A DNA stretch of 64,000 nucleotides, taken from positions 2,852,001 to 2,916,000 of the forward strand of contig CP137319.1 of the NCBI GenBank assembly GCA_033182465.1, written 5' to 3'. The notes under the pieces were generated by a model. The model was not told the DNA's origin, ran no database searches, and worked only from the letters and a program-made list of their open reading frames with translations. A program made the position numbers and the translations under genes. This document shows positions 11,229 through 24,883 of this stretch, piece by piece (the first letter of the stretch is position 1; the number at the start of each line of letters is the position of its first letter). The stretch is from Sanghuangporus weigelae (Eukaryota; Basidiomycota; Agaricomycetes; Hymenochaetales; Hymenochaetaceae).

Positions 11229-13293
11229 ATGTCGAGTAATCAGGGTGCCTCTCAGCTCGATGCGCTTGTGTCTTTGATCAAGGAATCTGTCGACGTCTTT
11301 AAATCCGAGTGCGAGTATGCCGGTGTCTCGGTACCTGTACTAAATGGTCAATCCTCTGCTGAGCACGATGCTATGCGGGAGAAAGGCAGCATCAAACTGA
11401 GTAAAGCGGCGAGTATCATCGAAGCCGCATGCGCTCAACTCTGCGCAGTTGTTGCCAGGCCGGAACTCACTCTAATAAAGGTATGTATCGGCATTGTAAC
11501 GTTTTCGTCTATAATCATGTACCTTTATCCGTTAATCCAGGCTGCTTCAGGCGTAAGTGATCCCTACAGTCATTACTACGCACCGACTCAATATCTGACA
11601 TTTATGCTTTAGCACTTCACTTCTGCATGCATGGAAGTGGCTGCTACGCGTGATTTAGCTAATTTTCTATCCAACTCTCCAGACGGGCTACATACTTCTG
11701 CGTTATCCAAAGCGACTGGCGTGAATGAAGATCATTTGAGTCGGATACTCCGACTACTAGCAACCAATCATATCTTTCAGGAGGGTACGAATTTCATCTC
11801 TGCCGTTCTTCTCCGACTGATGCTTCGCGGATGCTGCTTAGTCGAACCTAGTGTTTTTGCCAACAACTTGGTCAGTACGAAATTGGCCACAAGCATCCAT
11901 GCAAAAGCGATTGTTGAGACTAGGTAAGAAAGCAACGCTACCTAAACACCAAATCATTCTCTTAAATTATCAGGGCTCGAGAGTGTCATAGGGCCTCTTC
12001 GTACATCAGCGAGTTCTTGAAATATGACAGTGCTTCACCCTCAAGACCTGAGTCACCATTCCAGCTTGCATATGGTTTACCGTTGATGGATTACCATTTG
12101 AGTGTATGTATCCCGAAATTGCGAATCGAGCTCGACTAAATGCATTGTATCAGCCCGAAGGCAAAGAAACAATAGCGGTAAGTTCTCGAAAATTCGATTG
12201 CAATATAACATATGGACTCACCGCATTTGTAGGGTTTTATGGCTGGTGTCACGGGCTGGGGAGAAACGGCCATGGTCAGCGATTTGTGGCGTTGTATGTA
12301 TCGTGATCCTGAACGATGACACTACACACAGCTGTGCTGCTTTCGTTTTGGATAGCTGAGTTTCCATGGTCGGAGTACCTATCGAAGCCCCTTCCTATCA
12401 GAATATGTGATGTTGGAGCTGGTGAAGGGCACATACTGTTGAAGCTCGCTCGAGCACTTCCAGACCTGCGCTTCCACGCAATACTTCAAGATCGTCCCCC
12501 AGTTCTGGAGCTAAGCAAACAGGTGGCTCTTCTGAAATCCCAAATTCAACTCACCTAACTGCGTTCATTCAGATTTGGAATGCAGAATTGCCAGAGGCTG
12601 TACAACATAGTCGAGTTGATTTCGTTCCGATCGACTTCTTTACAGATTCCCCCGTAGATGGCTGTGAAATATATTATGTGAGTGGTATTGGGATGTGCTT
12701 GATGATTTCCTCACGAAACACATAGATTCGTCATTGTATGTGAGTGGCACGCCACTCTACTTGTAATTCTGAAAGAGCTTAGTCGTATGGCGAGACATAA
12801 CTGGCCCGATGATAAATGCGTGACAATCCTAAAAAATATAGCGAAGGCCATGCGATCAAAGGAGAACAGTATCCTACTTGTCCGTAAGTCTGGTCGATGT
12901 AGTTGCTAGTGATTTCGCGTCCTGATACTACAGATCCGTTCAAATTCTCTAAGACGAGATCATCCTTCGTCCTGCAATCAGCCAGACAAGTGAGGAAAAT
13001 GAAGTGATTTCCGGTATTCCTGAGCCTTTGCTGAAAAATCTTGGAGCTGCGAAGATGGGCGAATATCTTGCGGATATCAGCATGATGGCACTACTGAACT
13101 CCAAGGAACGCACTCTCGAGGAATACGCAACACTTGGGTACGTCTGTCGGTCTTCTCTCAGTCCACTCTCAATCCACTCTCGATGGTTTTCACTAAGCGT
13201 CGCTTTCGCTGCAGAACAATGGCAGGGTTGGCATTCGACCACATTTGGGACATGGAAGGATGCGCTATGATTCAGTTCAGTCTGGCAAACTGA
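11229..13293 (+). CDS. SAM-dependent O-methyltransferase (plant COMT-like, fungal), copy 1
   Basis: Transfers methyl from SAM to a hydroxyl, probably phenolic. The start at 11229 (MSSNQGASQLDALVSL) is followed by the dimerisation and winged-helix part (LSKATGVNEDHLSRILRLLA, EPSVFANNLVSTKL), the SAM motif DVGAGEGHILLKLARALPD, QDRPPVLELSKQ, VDFVPIDFFTDSPVDG, HNWPDDKCVTILKNIAKAM with the expected catalytic His, GIPEPLLKNLGAAKMGEYLA and the end FDHIWDMEGCAMIQFSLAN. About eight introns. One oddity lies near 12090: the exon ending AYGLP runs into conserved FECMYPEIANRARLNALYQ in another frame, and no intron of normal length joins them, so a frameshift is likely unless the junction is unusual. It belongs to the same family as the gene at 60383-62275. 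Confidence 0.85.
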
Positions 13294-15187
13294 CAAATAT
13301 GCATTCTATGCTGGTATTGTTGCTCGAGCCCGAATTTCCGATTCGAAAGATTCAATCGTTAGATTCGCGAGAGAAGTCATATTATAGGATTTTGCAACAT
13401 AACCTATTCTGCGAGAATAAAGTGTTTCTATGACATGAATCCACAATAGGTCTGATACAGACTCAGCTTCATCTCGCTGCTGAATGTTTTGATCGCGACA
13501 TTCCTGACGGTGTCGGGAATTCGATAAGTATGACTTACCTTTCAAACAGCACTTTCCAGGGCCTTAGAGTTATGTAAGATATTAAACAAGGACTTCGAGA
13601 ATTTCACAAACTCCTAGTCGTAGTAGTAGTAGACGACGTTGTGTGTTCACCTTTTACAAACTCTACATGGACAATATAGTAAATCTTATGGATGTCGGAT
13701 TATCAAACTGTCGAAGTTCCGATCGAGTTGTTTCACTTGCCGTTTGGAATGAATATATGGTATTTATTAATCATTTGGATTCTTTCGGTTTTGTGCTTGT
13801 CATTCTTGTTTGTCAATTCTCTTTCGCTTTTTCAATTGTATTACCATTCTATTTCTTTACCGTTCTATCCCGACTTATGTCTCAGATCCCTTCAGTATTA
13901 TAAAACCGCTGTAAAAACTGTATAACAAAATAATAGAGAGTTTTCCTCTCGGATATTCGTGTTCGCTCTCTCACAACAATGGAAACAATAGAAAAGGAGA
14001 AAATGCTCTCGCCTCAGTTGCAGTAGTGTCTAGTGCACGCGGTATATAGGCTGTGTCAGCCGCGCATGACATAATAGGGGGAACGAAGGATCCTACACGT
14101 GATCGATAAAGAGCCATTTAGAGACGAGAATAGCGGAATATCGGAAGCAAAAGTCAAGTCCACACAAAGAAAGGCATTTCTTCAACAGAGAAATCACTCC
14201 TTTAATAATATCTGCTGTAGCGGACAGAAATGAGTGATCCATCACAATGATTCTTGCAGGGGCTATAGTGGCATTGGACAAACGACCCGCAAGATGTTTT
14301 TCCGAGGCATCGCCTCGCAGGATTGGCCCCGGAACTTAACGTATACTCGTCCGACACCCATAGTCTCATCCTGGCTCTGAGTAACCAAGGTTTCGTTTCA
14401 TGTGTCGATGGATGGGACCATAAATCATAGCATATACCGAAAGCAAAGAGACCATGCAATCGGGGTATGCTAGAATATCAGGTCATTCTTGACGAGAGAG
14501 TCTATTTATAGATATGGCAATAAAGTGAAACACACATGCAAAATAAAAACCAATATTGCACCCCGACCTGTACAGCACGATCACGCAGGGTCCGGGGTCG
14601 ACCTCGTGGATCAATACAACGCTTTACAAGACTTCTCACAGAGACGATAATAGGTTTTCTATGAAGCGTAATTGGAAGTTCGAAATCAAGCAATCAAAAC
14701 TTGCGGCATGAGAGAAACAAATCTTGCATTGCCAACCATGAGAGAAGCGCACTTCTATGGATCAAGTTGAGCTATCGTGCACTGAGGTTCTCGCTGAACT
14801 CCATTGATGCAAACGTACGAAACTGTCGGGTTTCTTTAGGAGCAATAAGTCTGATATTGGTCTGTTCCAGCATAGAGAAGAATCTAAGCTAGTTGGTGAC
14901 TTACTAGCCTCATAGATATGCATGTGTTGCAACTGTATGCACCCACATTCGGCGAATGCGTTCTAAAAGAACACCAAACCACTTGCCATTCGGCGTTTAC
15001 ATCACGTGGCTTTTGCAAGCTTTCTGAGGAGATCGGACAAAACATCATTTCATCTACTTTGAAGTCTTTGAACTGCGTGTGATAATACATCAACGACGAT
15101 GCAAAGACCCTTCCGAGGGTTTCTGTCTTAAGGCTGTTTACCATAATCTCTGTTCGATCTGAGCATACATACATTATGCACCAGAAA
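13294..15187. other. Gene-poor stretch between convergent genes
   Basis: Only short open frames with no recognisable domain. There is a short GTA run at about 13619-13634. The hydrophobic frames at 13643-13925 look like T-rich sequence rather than genes. Confidence 0.35.
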
Positions 15188-17281
15188 TTACAGACTATAC
15201 TTGAAGTCTGGGTGCCTATCTCCCAATTCCAACCAGGCCTCCTTCCCACCATCAGTAGGCGAAGCTTCTGATGAACAGTAAGGCGCCAGAATTTCCGCAC
15301 GATGGCGTTCTTTCTCTCGATTCGCCCATTTGAGATAAAACACATTGATGAGTGTGATGATAATGATGAGGACCGCGCTTAGGAGAACAGAGCGCATCAG
15401 TGACAAACTCGTGCAGTGTACCGGATGGCGTTCTGCTTACAAGATAATGTTAGTGACAGTTGCGCGACGGAATCGCGGGCCATCAGAATCTGGGAAACTC
15501 CAAGTGCTCAAGATACCGCCCTGAAAATTGAGAATGGTTATTAGTACTAGAGAACGTCGTTAAGGGTCGTAACATCTTACACAATTCGTTGCGATAAAAC
15601 CAAGTGCAATAGTCGATGCTCTACGATAGTGTGGCTCTGAGTTGTTGGACAGCCATGCGGCGAAGGGCGGTGCGAAGGCATACGTTCCAGATACAGAAAG
15701 GAACAGCGAACCATATGCAACGGATCTTGATCGAGAGCCTGTTGCAACGTGAGACTATGCGACATCGGTCTAATGGAGACGTACTAAGAAATACGATGAA
15801 TCCGATTCCCGCTACCCCTGCAGCAGACGCAGCACATAGGGCGCGTTTCTTGAGCCGATCAGAAACATAGGCTGTACCGAGAGCAACTGCCGAAATCGTC
15901 AGTATAGTATCTTAGAGCAAATGTGTTTGCAGTGGACTAACAGACAAATCCAACGGCAAACGGTCCAACGCTCAAGAGCTGCGTATGCGTTGGGCTGTAT
16001 CCAAGGCGGTTGACTATAGAGGGAAGGAAGATCGCTAATCCATATAATATGTTTCCGGCCATAAAGAAGGACACAAGGTTCAAAAGGACATGAGGTGAGC
16101 ACAGGGAGGCTATGAACTCGCGAATTGAGAAACGGTCGTCTATGTTGGCGGTTGCCCGGTCAAGTAGAACCCTTCTGCACACGAGACTGGGACAAAGACA
16201 TAAATGAGTCATAACTATCGCAAAGATATGACCATAGTCTCAGCTACTCACTTCCTTTCTGATGGTGTAAGATACTGAATCGTCTCCGGTGAAGGGGGAA
16301 CGAGAAAGAAAGAGATGATCCCGACAAGTACTGTAAAGAGTCCTTCCTGTAGCCAAAGTGAAACTTCGCTGGGAATTCGAGCCAGAAACTATCGCACCAA
16401 AATGAATATCCAGGACCACCCAGGTTTTCCTCCGAGGCCATCCATGTTCATGATTGCAGACGCAAGCAGGCCTGAAAAGGCACCCGACAAGGAGGCGGCA
16501 GAGAAAAATAATGCAATCCTGGACAAGAGTTATTATTGCCTCGGTCTCTACACTCGCAGTCGCTTACCGAAGGGATAACTCTCTGCGAGTATAGAATCCC
16601 GAAAGATAGAGAACAATGCCTGGGAACATCGGACCTTCCGCTAAACCTAGAAATGCCCGTGCTGCTGCCAATCCAGCGAACGACTTAGTAAATCCTATGG
16701 CGTAAGTGTTAGGTACGAAGTACAGGCAGTATCAAAACTCCCGCACCTTGACAAATACAGACTAATCCCCATACAGTCAGAACAGTTGGCATGAGTATGT
16801 TTGGGCCGACTTTTCGAAGAAGCAGATTCGCCGGAAGTTCTGCGAGTATGTAAGGTCTATATGAACGTATAAGTCGCAAATCATGTCGAACGATAGTTAA
16901 AAAATAAACGTACATGTACGTGATAGTCAAACATATTTGATACTGCTTCTCTGAGAGCCCCAGATCCTTCTGTAGTCCAGCGACCCTCGCGTTACCTTAT
17001 AGATATCATTGTGCCTTTTTAGAGGTAAGAAGAAAGGAAAAGAAAGTACCTATATTGCCACGATCCTGGAGAGAAACTGCTTTTAGGAGGGTAAACGGCA
17101 GACAGTTTGGTGTCCTGCTCACCAGAAACGACAACAGGTAGAACATGGCCATGAGGGGGATTAAACAGATATCAAGCTTCCTGACGACCCGTCTCTCCTC
17201 TTCCATGTCAATTTCCGGAAGTGAAGCATGTTCAGAGTCAGAGACAGCAGGTTTCATCTCTTCACTGGTAGAGTCCAGCAT
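15188..17281 (-). CDS. MFS transporter, allantoate/anion permease (Dal5) type
   Basis: Anion:cation-symporter-type MFS protein. The start at 17281 (MLDSTSEEMKPAVSDSEH) leads into the family's conserved VRKLDICLIPLMAMFYLLSF and DRGNIG. Later exons give PYILAELPANLLLRKVGPN, VWGLVCICQG, SAIMNMDGLGGKPGWSWIFI, LEGLFTVLVGIISFFLVPPS, FMAGNILYGLAIFLPSIVNR and a C-terminal helix LLSAVLIIIITLINVFYLKW followed by ANREKERHR. The stop is at 15188-15190. The order fits a 12-TM Dal5/Tna1-like carrier of carboxylates. A solo LTR ends 41 bp before its start codon, so its native promoter is separated from the gene by 1.8 kb. Confidence 0.87.
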
Positions 17282-17322
17282 GTCGTCTTCACGATATCCT
17301 CACGATGGAAGTACTCTGCCGT

Positions 17323-19106
17323 TGTAGCGCACTGGCCCCTCCTGTGCCAGTACACTCATACTATGGCTCCCCCTATACTGCAGATACCATATCCCAGCAC
17401 CGCTGACACCTCAGAGTGTGAGGGCATACTCCTATTGCACTCGGGACATCATTTGAGCACGTATCCATTGATTCCAGCACACGTACTGTACTGCGGCGCC
17501 CTCCTATGACCCAAATCGATCCGCCGATGGCTCCCCGACACTCAGACAGGTCCGCCGACAGCTCCTACCCAGCACCAGGCACTATAGGACACATCCCCCA
17601 GTGACTACATGCCGCCGATCTTATGATTTATCATACGTACAGCCTTGCGGCGACTCTGGACGCCTCTGAGTCGGCCCCCCATGGCGCCGATCGATGCGGC
17701 GGACACTCAGACATCCTCAGGTACCCTCGCCGACGCCTCCTACAGCTTATCAAGCAGTCCCCCATTGTCTAGGGAGCTATATATTGTCATATGTGCTTAC
17801 ATGTCTTACTACGACATATCTGCCACCAGTCCGGCAGTCCCCCACAGCACTGCCGCTCCGGCCACTCATATTAGTCACTAGGGATCGCCCACACTCTGTA
17901 TTGAGTGCCGCCGATGCATCGGACACCTCAGGGACATCGGCTGATGCGCCCTTTGTCTCATATACGCAATATCAGCCTCCGATCATCGGTTCCGATGTTT
18001 CCCGACTTCCCCCTGACGCGGCAGCCCCCATTAGACCATGTATGGAAGGTAGGCATGTGGTACATCGGCGTGCCAAGCCACCGACTCGCGCCGCCAAGCC
18101 CAACTCCGCCGGCGCCCGTATTATTGCAGATACTCGATATTCCATGCTATTGGACGCCCCCCTCACGTTGCCACTCTCAGATTTCACCTGGGCGCTCTGG
18201 CAGCGGCCCTTGGCGACCCAGATGACTCAGGAGATGTTGTCAGACAGTAGGATGTGTCGGCGACAGCAGTAGAGTATATATAGAGCTTATACTAGCTTGT
18301 AGGCAAAAGGATTCCAAGCCTAGCAAGGATTCCAAGCCTAGCAAGGGTTCCAAGAGCATGTACCAGACCGAGCGCCAGAGTTCGAGATATCCCTCACTCT
18401 GAGTCTCCCCTCATGTACTGAGCCTCCCCCTTGACTATATACTATCCTTGACATCTCCTCTTGTTTGACTCCACATTCTACTTGCCTTCGCCGCCTCCGG
18501 TACGCCTCTGCCGCTCTGACGTTCAGTGATCCGGCGCCCCTCTATTCGACGTCGGCGACCCTTCGGCGACCCAGGCTTCTCATCAGACTCCCCTTCGGCG
18601 TCCTTTCCAGCCTTTCACTCCAGTTTATCCCATATATTGATCTTATACGGTCTTTTCCTTTCATCTATCGCGTTTACGCTACTGCGGCGGATTCCTGCGG
18701 CCTCCCCCTCAGTCCGGCACCCCTCTATTCGACGTCGGCGGCCATCCGACGACCCAGGCATCCTATCAGACGACCCAGCGGCGCCTTCTCCAGCCACTCA
18801 CTCCATTTTATCCTTTATATTCATCTTATACACTTCATACCTTCCTGTGGCCGAGTTTATACCACGTCGGCAGCCTCTTGTGATCCCCCCTTCTGAGCGG
18901 CGGCCCTGTTATCCTATTCCCTTTATCCAGCGGCATCCCTAGACCCATCCATTACGTCTCCAACGGTTCCTGGCACCTGCCGGGTAGTAGGTCTTTGAGA
19001 GTCTGATAGCGTCGGCATCCCATTTTTGGAGGTCCCTTCATACATTCAGCACCCTTAGTAGGACGGATATCTGTAGCACCTTCAGATACGACACCGCCGA
19101 CCGACA
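17323..19106 (+). mobile_element. Solo LTR, family 2, copy A
   Basis: A 1784-bp unit starting TGTAGCGCACTGG and ending CGCCGACCGACA, flanked by the 4-bp duplication CCGT (17319-17322 and 19107-19110). A direct copy at 49252-51069 shares the same ends. An internal TATATATAGAGC sits at about 18276. TG...CA ends and a 4-bp duplication point to an LTR retrotransposon left as a solo LTR. The first bases TGTAG are shared with family 1, hinting at related elements. Confidence 0.78.
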
Positions 19107-19110
19107 CCGT

Positions 19111-21508
<2,398 letters not shown>

Positions 21509-21977
21509 GAATTGTATTGGGTGCACTCATTAATCGCCTTAGGTAACAAAAGAACATAGACTTCATGTATTTTGCGTAGTTGCACCTACCGCGTTTGCCA
21601 TCTGCGCTCACAAAAAGTGATGAACCGAACGCATGCTGTCCTCGAGAGACTGATGGCTGTCTTGACCTCAACAACTTTAACGCGCATTTCTGCACGAGTT
21701 AACAAGCACGCTAAGGAGATTCACTCATCCCTCGATTTTCCGCCTATCTGTTATCTTCCAATTGTTCCTACTCTACTCTCATCACACACTTAAACTCTTC
21801 TTCCTGTTGTCGCGATTATTCAAGCACTCGTCGGTTATCATACCTTTGTTTGGTCAAGGTAGCTTTAGATTCCTTTCCCTGGTTAAGTAGAAGTGACAGT
21901 GACTTCGTAAGACGAAAACTAGGTATGACTCTATTTGTATCACTTATCCAGCAAGTCTGCCATCCCCCGCGCCATCA
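21509..21977. other. Short intergenic region between convergent genes
   Basis: T-rich sequence with no gene recognised; it should hold the 3' ends of the halogenase and of the membrane-protein gene. Confidence 0.3.
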
Positions 21978-23544
21978 TTAGCAAGGCAGAGACCTGTCTT
22001 CTTTGTGAACCTTTGAGTCTAGGTTGGTATTCGAAGCACACAGTGAATTCATTTCCACTTGCGACTCATCGGCAGTCTCGTCCCCTTCACCATCTGCACG
22101 GACGATTCGGGTACGGGTCATTTCCACTGCAATCGGACGAAGGTGCCTTTCACGTCGATTTCCACTTGATCCGCCTGAATATGAGCCGAGTTTCTGTTGG
22201 CTCGGTGGCTTTCCCGCTCCAAGACCGATGCGCACTATTATCAGAGAATAAGTCACGCCCTGGTAAATGAATGTGAATCAGTCCCATGCTCTGTTCTGTC
22301 TGTATCCCTGGCAGGACTCACAATGAGGCTAGTCATCTTAGAGTGATATGTAAGTAATAAACTCTCGGGGAATAAGTGCAATGACATACCATCGCTTGTA
22401 GTATCGTCAATACATAGTTTCCAGTGACATATGTTGCAAGTTGACAGGCAAGACTGCAGGAATATAATGCTCCAGACTCGACCAGAATGGTGATTACAGG
22501 TGAGAGTCGGCGCGTCAGAAGAACGGTCTGCTTAGACAAGCGACGCTCAACCCAGTAAATCCGGGCAGCAATGAAACCTAGACACTCGTCAAGTCAGGAA
22601 AAGGCAAATCACTAAAGACAATAAGTACCGGTGCATAGGATATTGATTGTCATTGTCACAGAAATGAATGTCAAAGCCCAACGACCTATTTCAATAGTAT
22701 AAAACCCCTCCGATGGGTGTGAGGCGGCTTTGAAGGCAGAAACTAGAAAAATTCCTGATACTTCACAGAAATGGTTTCATGGTCATTGAAGAATCCCATG
22801 ACCAGATTATATTCGCATACCGAGATCGGCTAACAGGAGAACCGCCATTGGTATTACGACTCGTGTGTTGCCGTCCCAAACGGCATAAACGCGGTAGAGC
22901 TTCGTTCGTTAGCTTTTATATGTGAGGTAGACCTGAAGTAGACGTACTATGAAGGAGTCGCCGACAATGGTCTGTACGACATAAACTGCATTCTTGAAAA
23001 CCGACATCGGCTCGGACAACAAGTTGAAGTATGCGTCAGATCCTCCGGTCAGAGAAGACGACCTGAACATCCCGACGATGACTCGTCGAAAGTTCACTGC
23101 AAGATGCTGAGTAGTTCGGTTAGAATGTCCACCGAAAACATTAGTATCACAGACCAATGTAGCTAATATGAACATGAGTACTGATACTCCCAAAAGCGAC
23201 TTATTCAACGGTTGTCCGTTTCGGCGACGAGATACAAGATTATTCCATGACGAAAGCGTAAGACATACCAGCAGTCCTGAAACGACTGCTTTGAGCCACG
23301 TTTTTTCACCTCCGCAAGACTGAAGACGCACCATAAAGTATTGACTCAACAACCAAACCGATGAGACTCGCTTCGCTGATTCCAAGAGCCATGACTCGCC
23401 TGAATGGCAGGTGAAGACGTCGCGGCGACCCTTATATGTGACTTTGTCGGAAATTGGTAAAGATATTTCAAACGATCCGAGATAGGAATACGGGTTTATT
23501 GTACTGGCGGGCAAGAACATCATGATGAATTCGTTCTTTCTCAT
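21978..23544 (-). CDS. Basidiomycete multi-pass membrane protein of unknown function
   Basis: Integral membrane protein typical of agaricomycetes, unlike the DUF6534 pair. Segments in order: NKSLLGVSVLMFILATLVCD, FKNAVYVVQTIVGDSFI, LYRVYAVWDGNTRVVIPMAV, AFKAASHPSEGFYTIEI, GRWALTFISVTMTINILCTG, AARIYWVERRLSKQTVLLT, SGALYSCSLACQLATYV, TYSLIIVRIGLGAG and a polar tail with KLGSYSGGSSGNRRERHLR. The GDSFI...YRVYAVW signature recurs in this family. Introns of about 50-70 bp join the parts. The 5' end is uncertain: MRKNEFIMMF at 23544 is one candidate, but a start within 23260-23340 is possible. Function in the cluster is unknown. Confidence 0.7.
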
Positions 23545-23892
23545 GTCTGTGGGTCAGCGAAGAGCACGGAACAAGTTGAAATTCTAATCCTGTTTCCTCG
23601 GCCAAACGGTAACATACCGAGAGTTTCCATGCATGCATGTAGAGACGGGCTCCAACTCGATCCATCTCGTATTTCTTGATGGCGAGGAAATCGCGGACCC
23701 CGGAACCGCTGCATGGTCATTTGATTCTGACCGGTGTCTGCCCACACAACTCGACTAAAAATATCCACCGGAGAATTCCATGAATAGCGGCCCTGCCTAT
23801 TACACTAGGGATTGATCCACACCGGTCAGCCTACAAATGTACGGCAGTGTCGCTTCTGTGCGTCAGAAACTCCCCGCTGTTAGCAAACTGGA

Positions 23893-24883
23893 ATGTCCTC
23901 CGCAGTAGTCTATAAGGCGGAAAACGTAAAACCAATTCCGCACAACTCTAGACAGTATCAAAACTACCCGGGTGCCTTATATATCCTGCCAGCCGACGAT
24001 GAAGAAATTGAAAGGTAATTTTATTGATCTCGTAGTGGGATAAAGGCTTACTTTCTCAAAGACTACATTTTCAACACAAACTCATGAAGTCCATCTTCAA
24101 CGAAAAGATCTTTTTCCTGCCCTTCGAACATGATTCAGGATATCTCGTATTAGATTCTGGCTGTGGATGCGGTTTGTCAACTTCTCGATTCTTAAACATC
24201 TCAAACGAGCTATAAAAATGTTACTCACAGGTGCATGGATGTCAGACATCGTTTCACAACTGTCACCTTCCGCTATCATCCATGGCATAGACATCGAGGC
24301 ACGCCTCTTTCCCCTGACGCGCCACCCGAGCTTGTCGTTCTCCGTCACATCCATAACAACCCTTCCTCAAACGTGGACAAATAGATTCGATTATATAAAT
24401 CAGCGATTCTTGATCGGAGCGCTTAAGCGCGCTGAGTGGTCTCTCGCTTTGGCCCAGATGTCCCGAGTCCTGGTTTCTGGAGGTTGGGTGCAGATCACTG
24501 AGGTTGGCATCCCCGTTGCTGGGCCCGTTACAGAAAAACATGTGGCTCTGCTAGACGCCCTCTTTCGTCGCCGCGATATGATCCTCCGTATCAGTGACGA
24601 GCTACCTTCATTACTCGAACGAGCGAACTTTGCAAACATACGCGTCGAGAAGAGCTGTGTGTCACTTGGAGCATGGGCCGGTCAGATTGGCAAGGATGCG
24701 CGAGACAACTTCATCGGTGCATTTCGAGGCATGAAGACACCAATACTTTTGGCAGGAGGACTAGGCTATGTGAAGACCGAGCAGGATTATGACGAGCACA
24801 TCGATGCAATGGAGAAGGAGTGGGATGAGACTAGAGGTGCAGAGCTCGAGCTTTTCACGTTTTGCGCGCAAATGAACAAGTAA
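23893..24883 (+). CDS. Class I SAM-dependent methyltransferase (LaeA/UMTA-like)
   Basis: Small-molecule methyltransferase. The start at 23893 gives MSSAVVYKAENVKPIPHN, then NYPGALYILPADDEEIER, LHFQHKLMKSIFNEKIFFLP, the SAM motif I VLDSGCGCGAWMSDIVSQL, the acidic GIDIEARLFP, FDYINQRFLIGA, LAQMSRVLVSGGWVQITEVG and GYVKTEQDYDEHIDAMEKEW before the TAA at 24881. The LPADDEEIER...QH opening is typical of fungal UMTA/LaeA-type proteins. Two introns are visible: GTAATT...AAAG at about 24015-24061 and GTTTGT...ACAG at 24171-24230. The frame is open throughout. It could methylate the cluster product, while a regulatory LaeA role is less likely because the protein is small and sits inside the locus. Confidence 0.85.

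Noticed and set aside
13643-13925. Small hydrophobic protein genes
   Set aside because: Two overlapping T-rich frames, both hydrophobic only because of base composition; no family or gene context.
17645-18942. Pro/Ser-rich frames of 100-190 codons in LTR family 2
   Set aside because: Overlapping frames of similar length, GC-rich composition and location inside an LTR repeated at 49252-51069 argue against genes.
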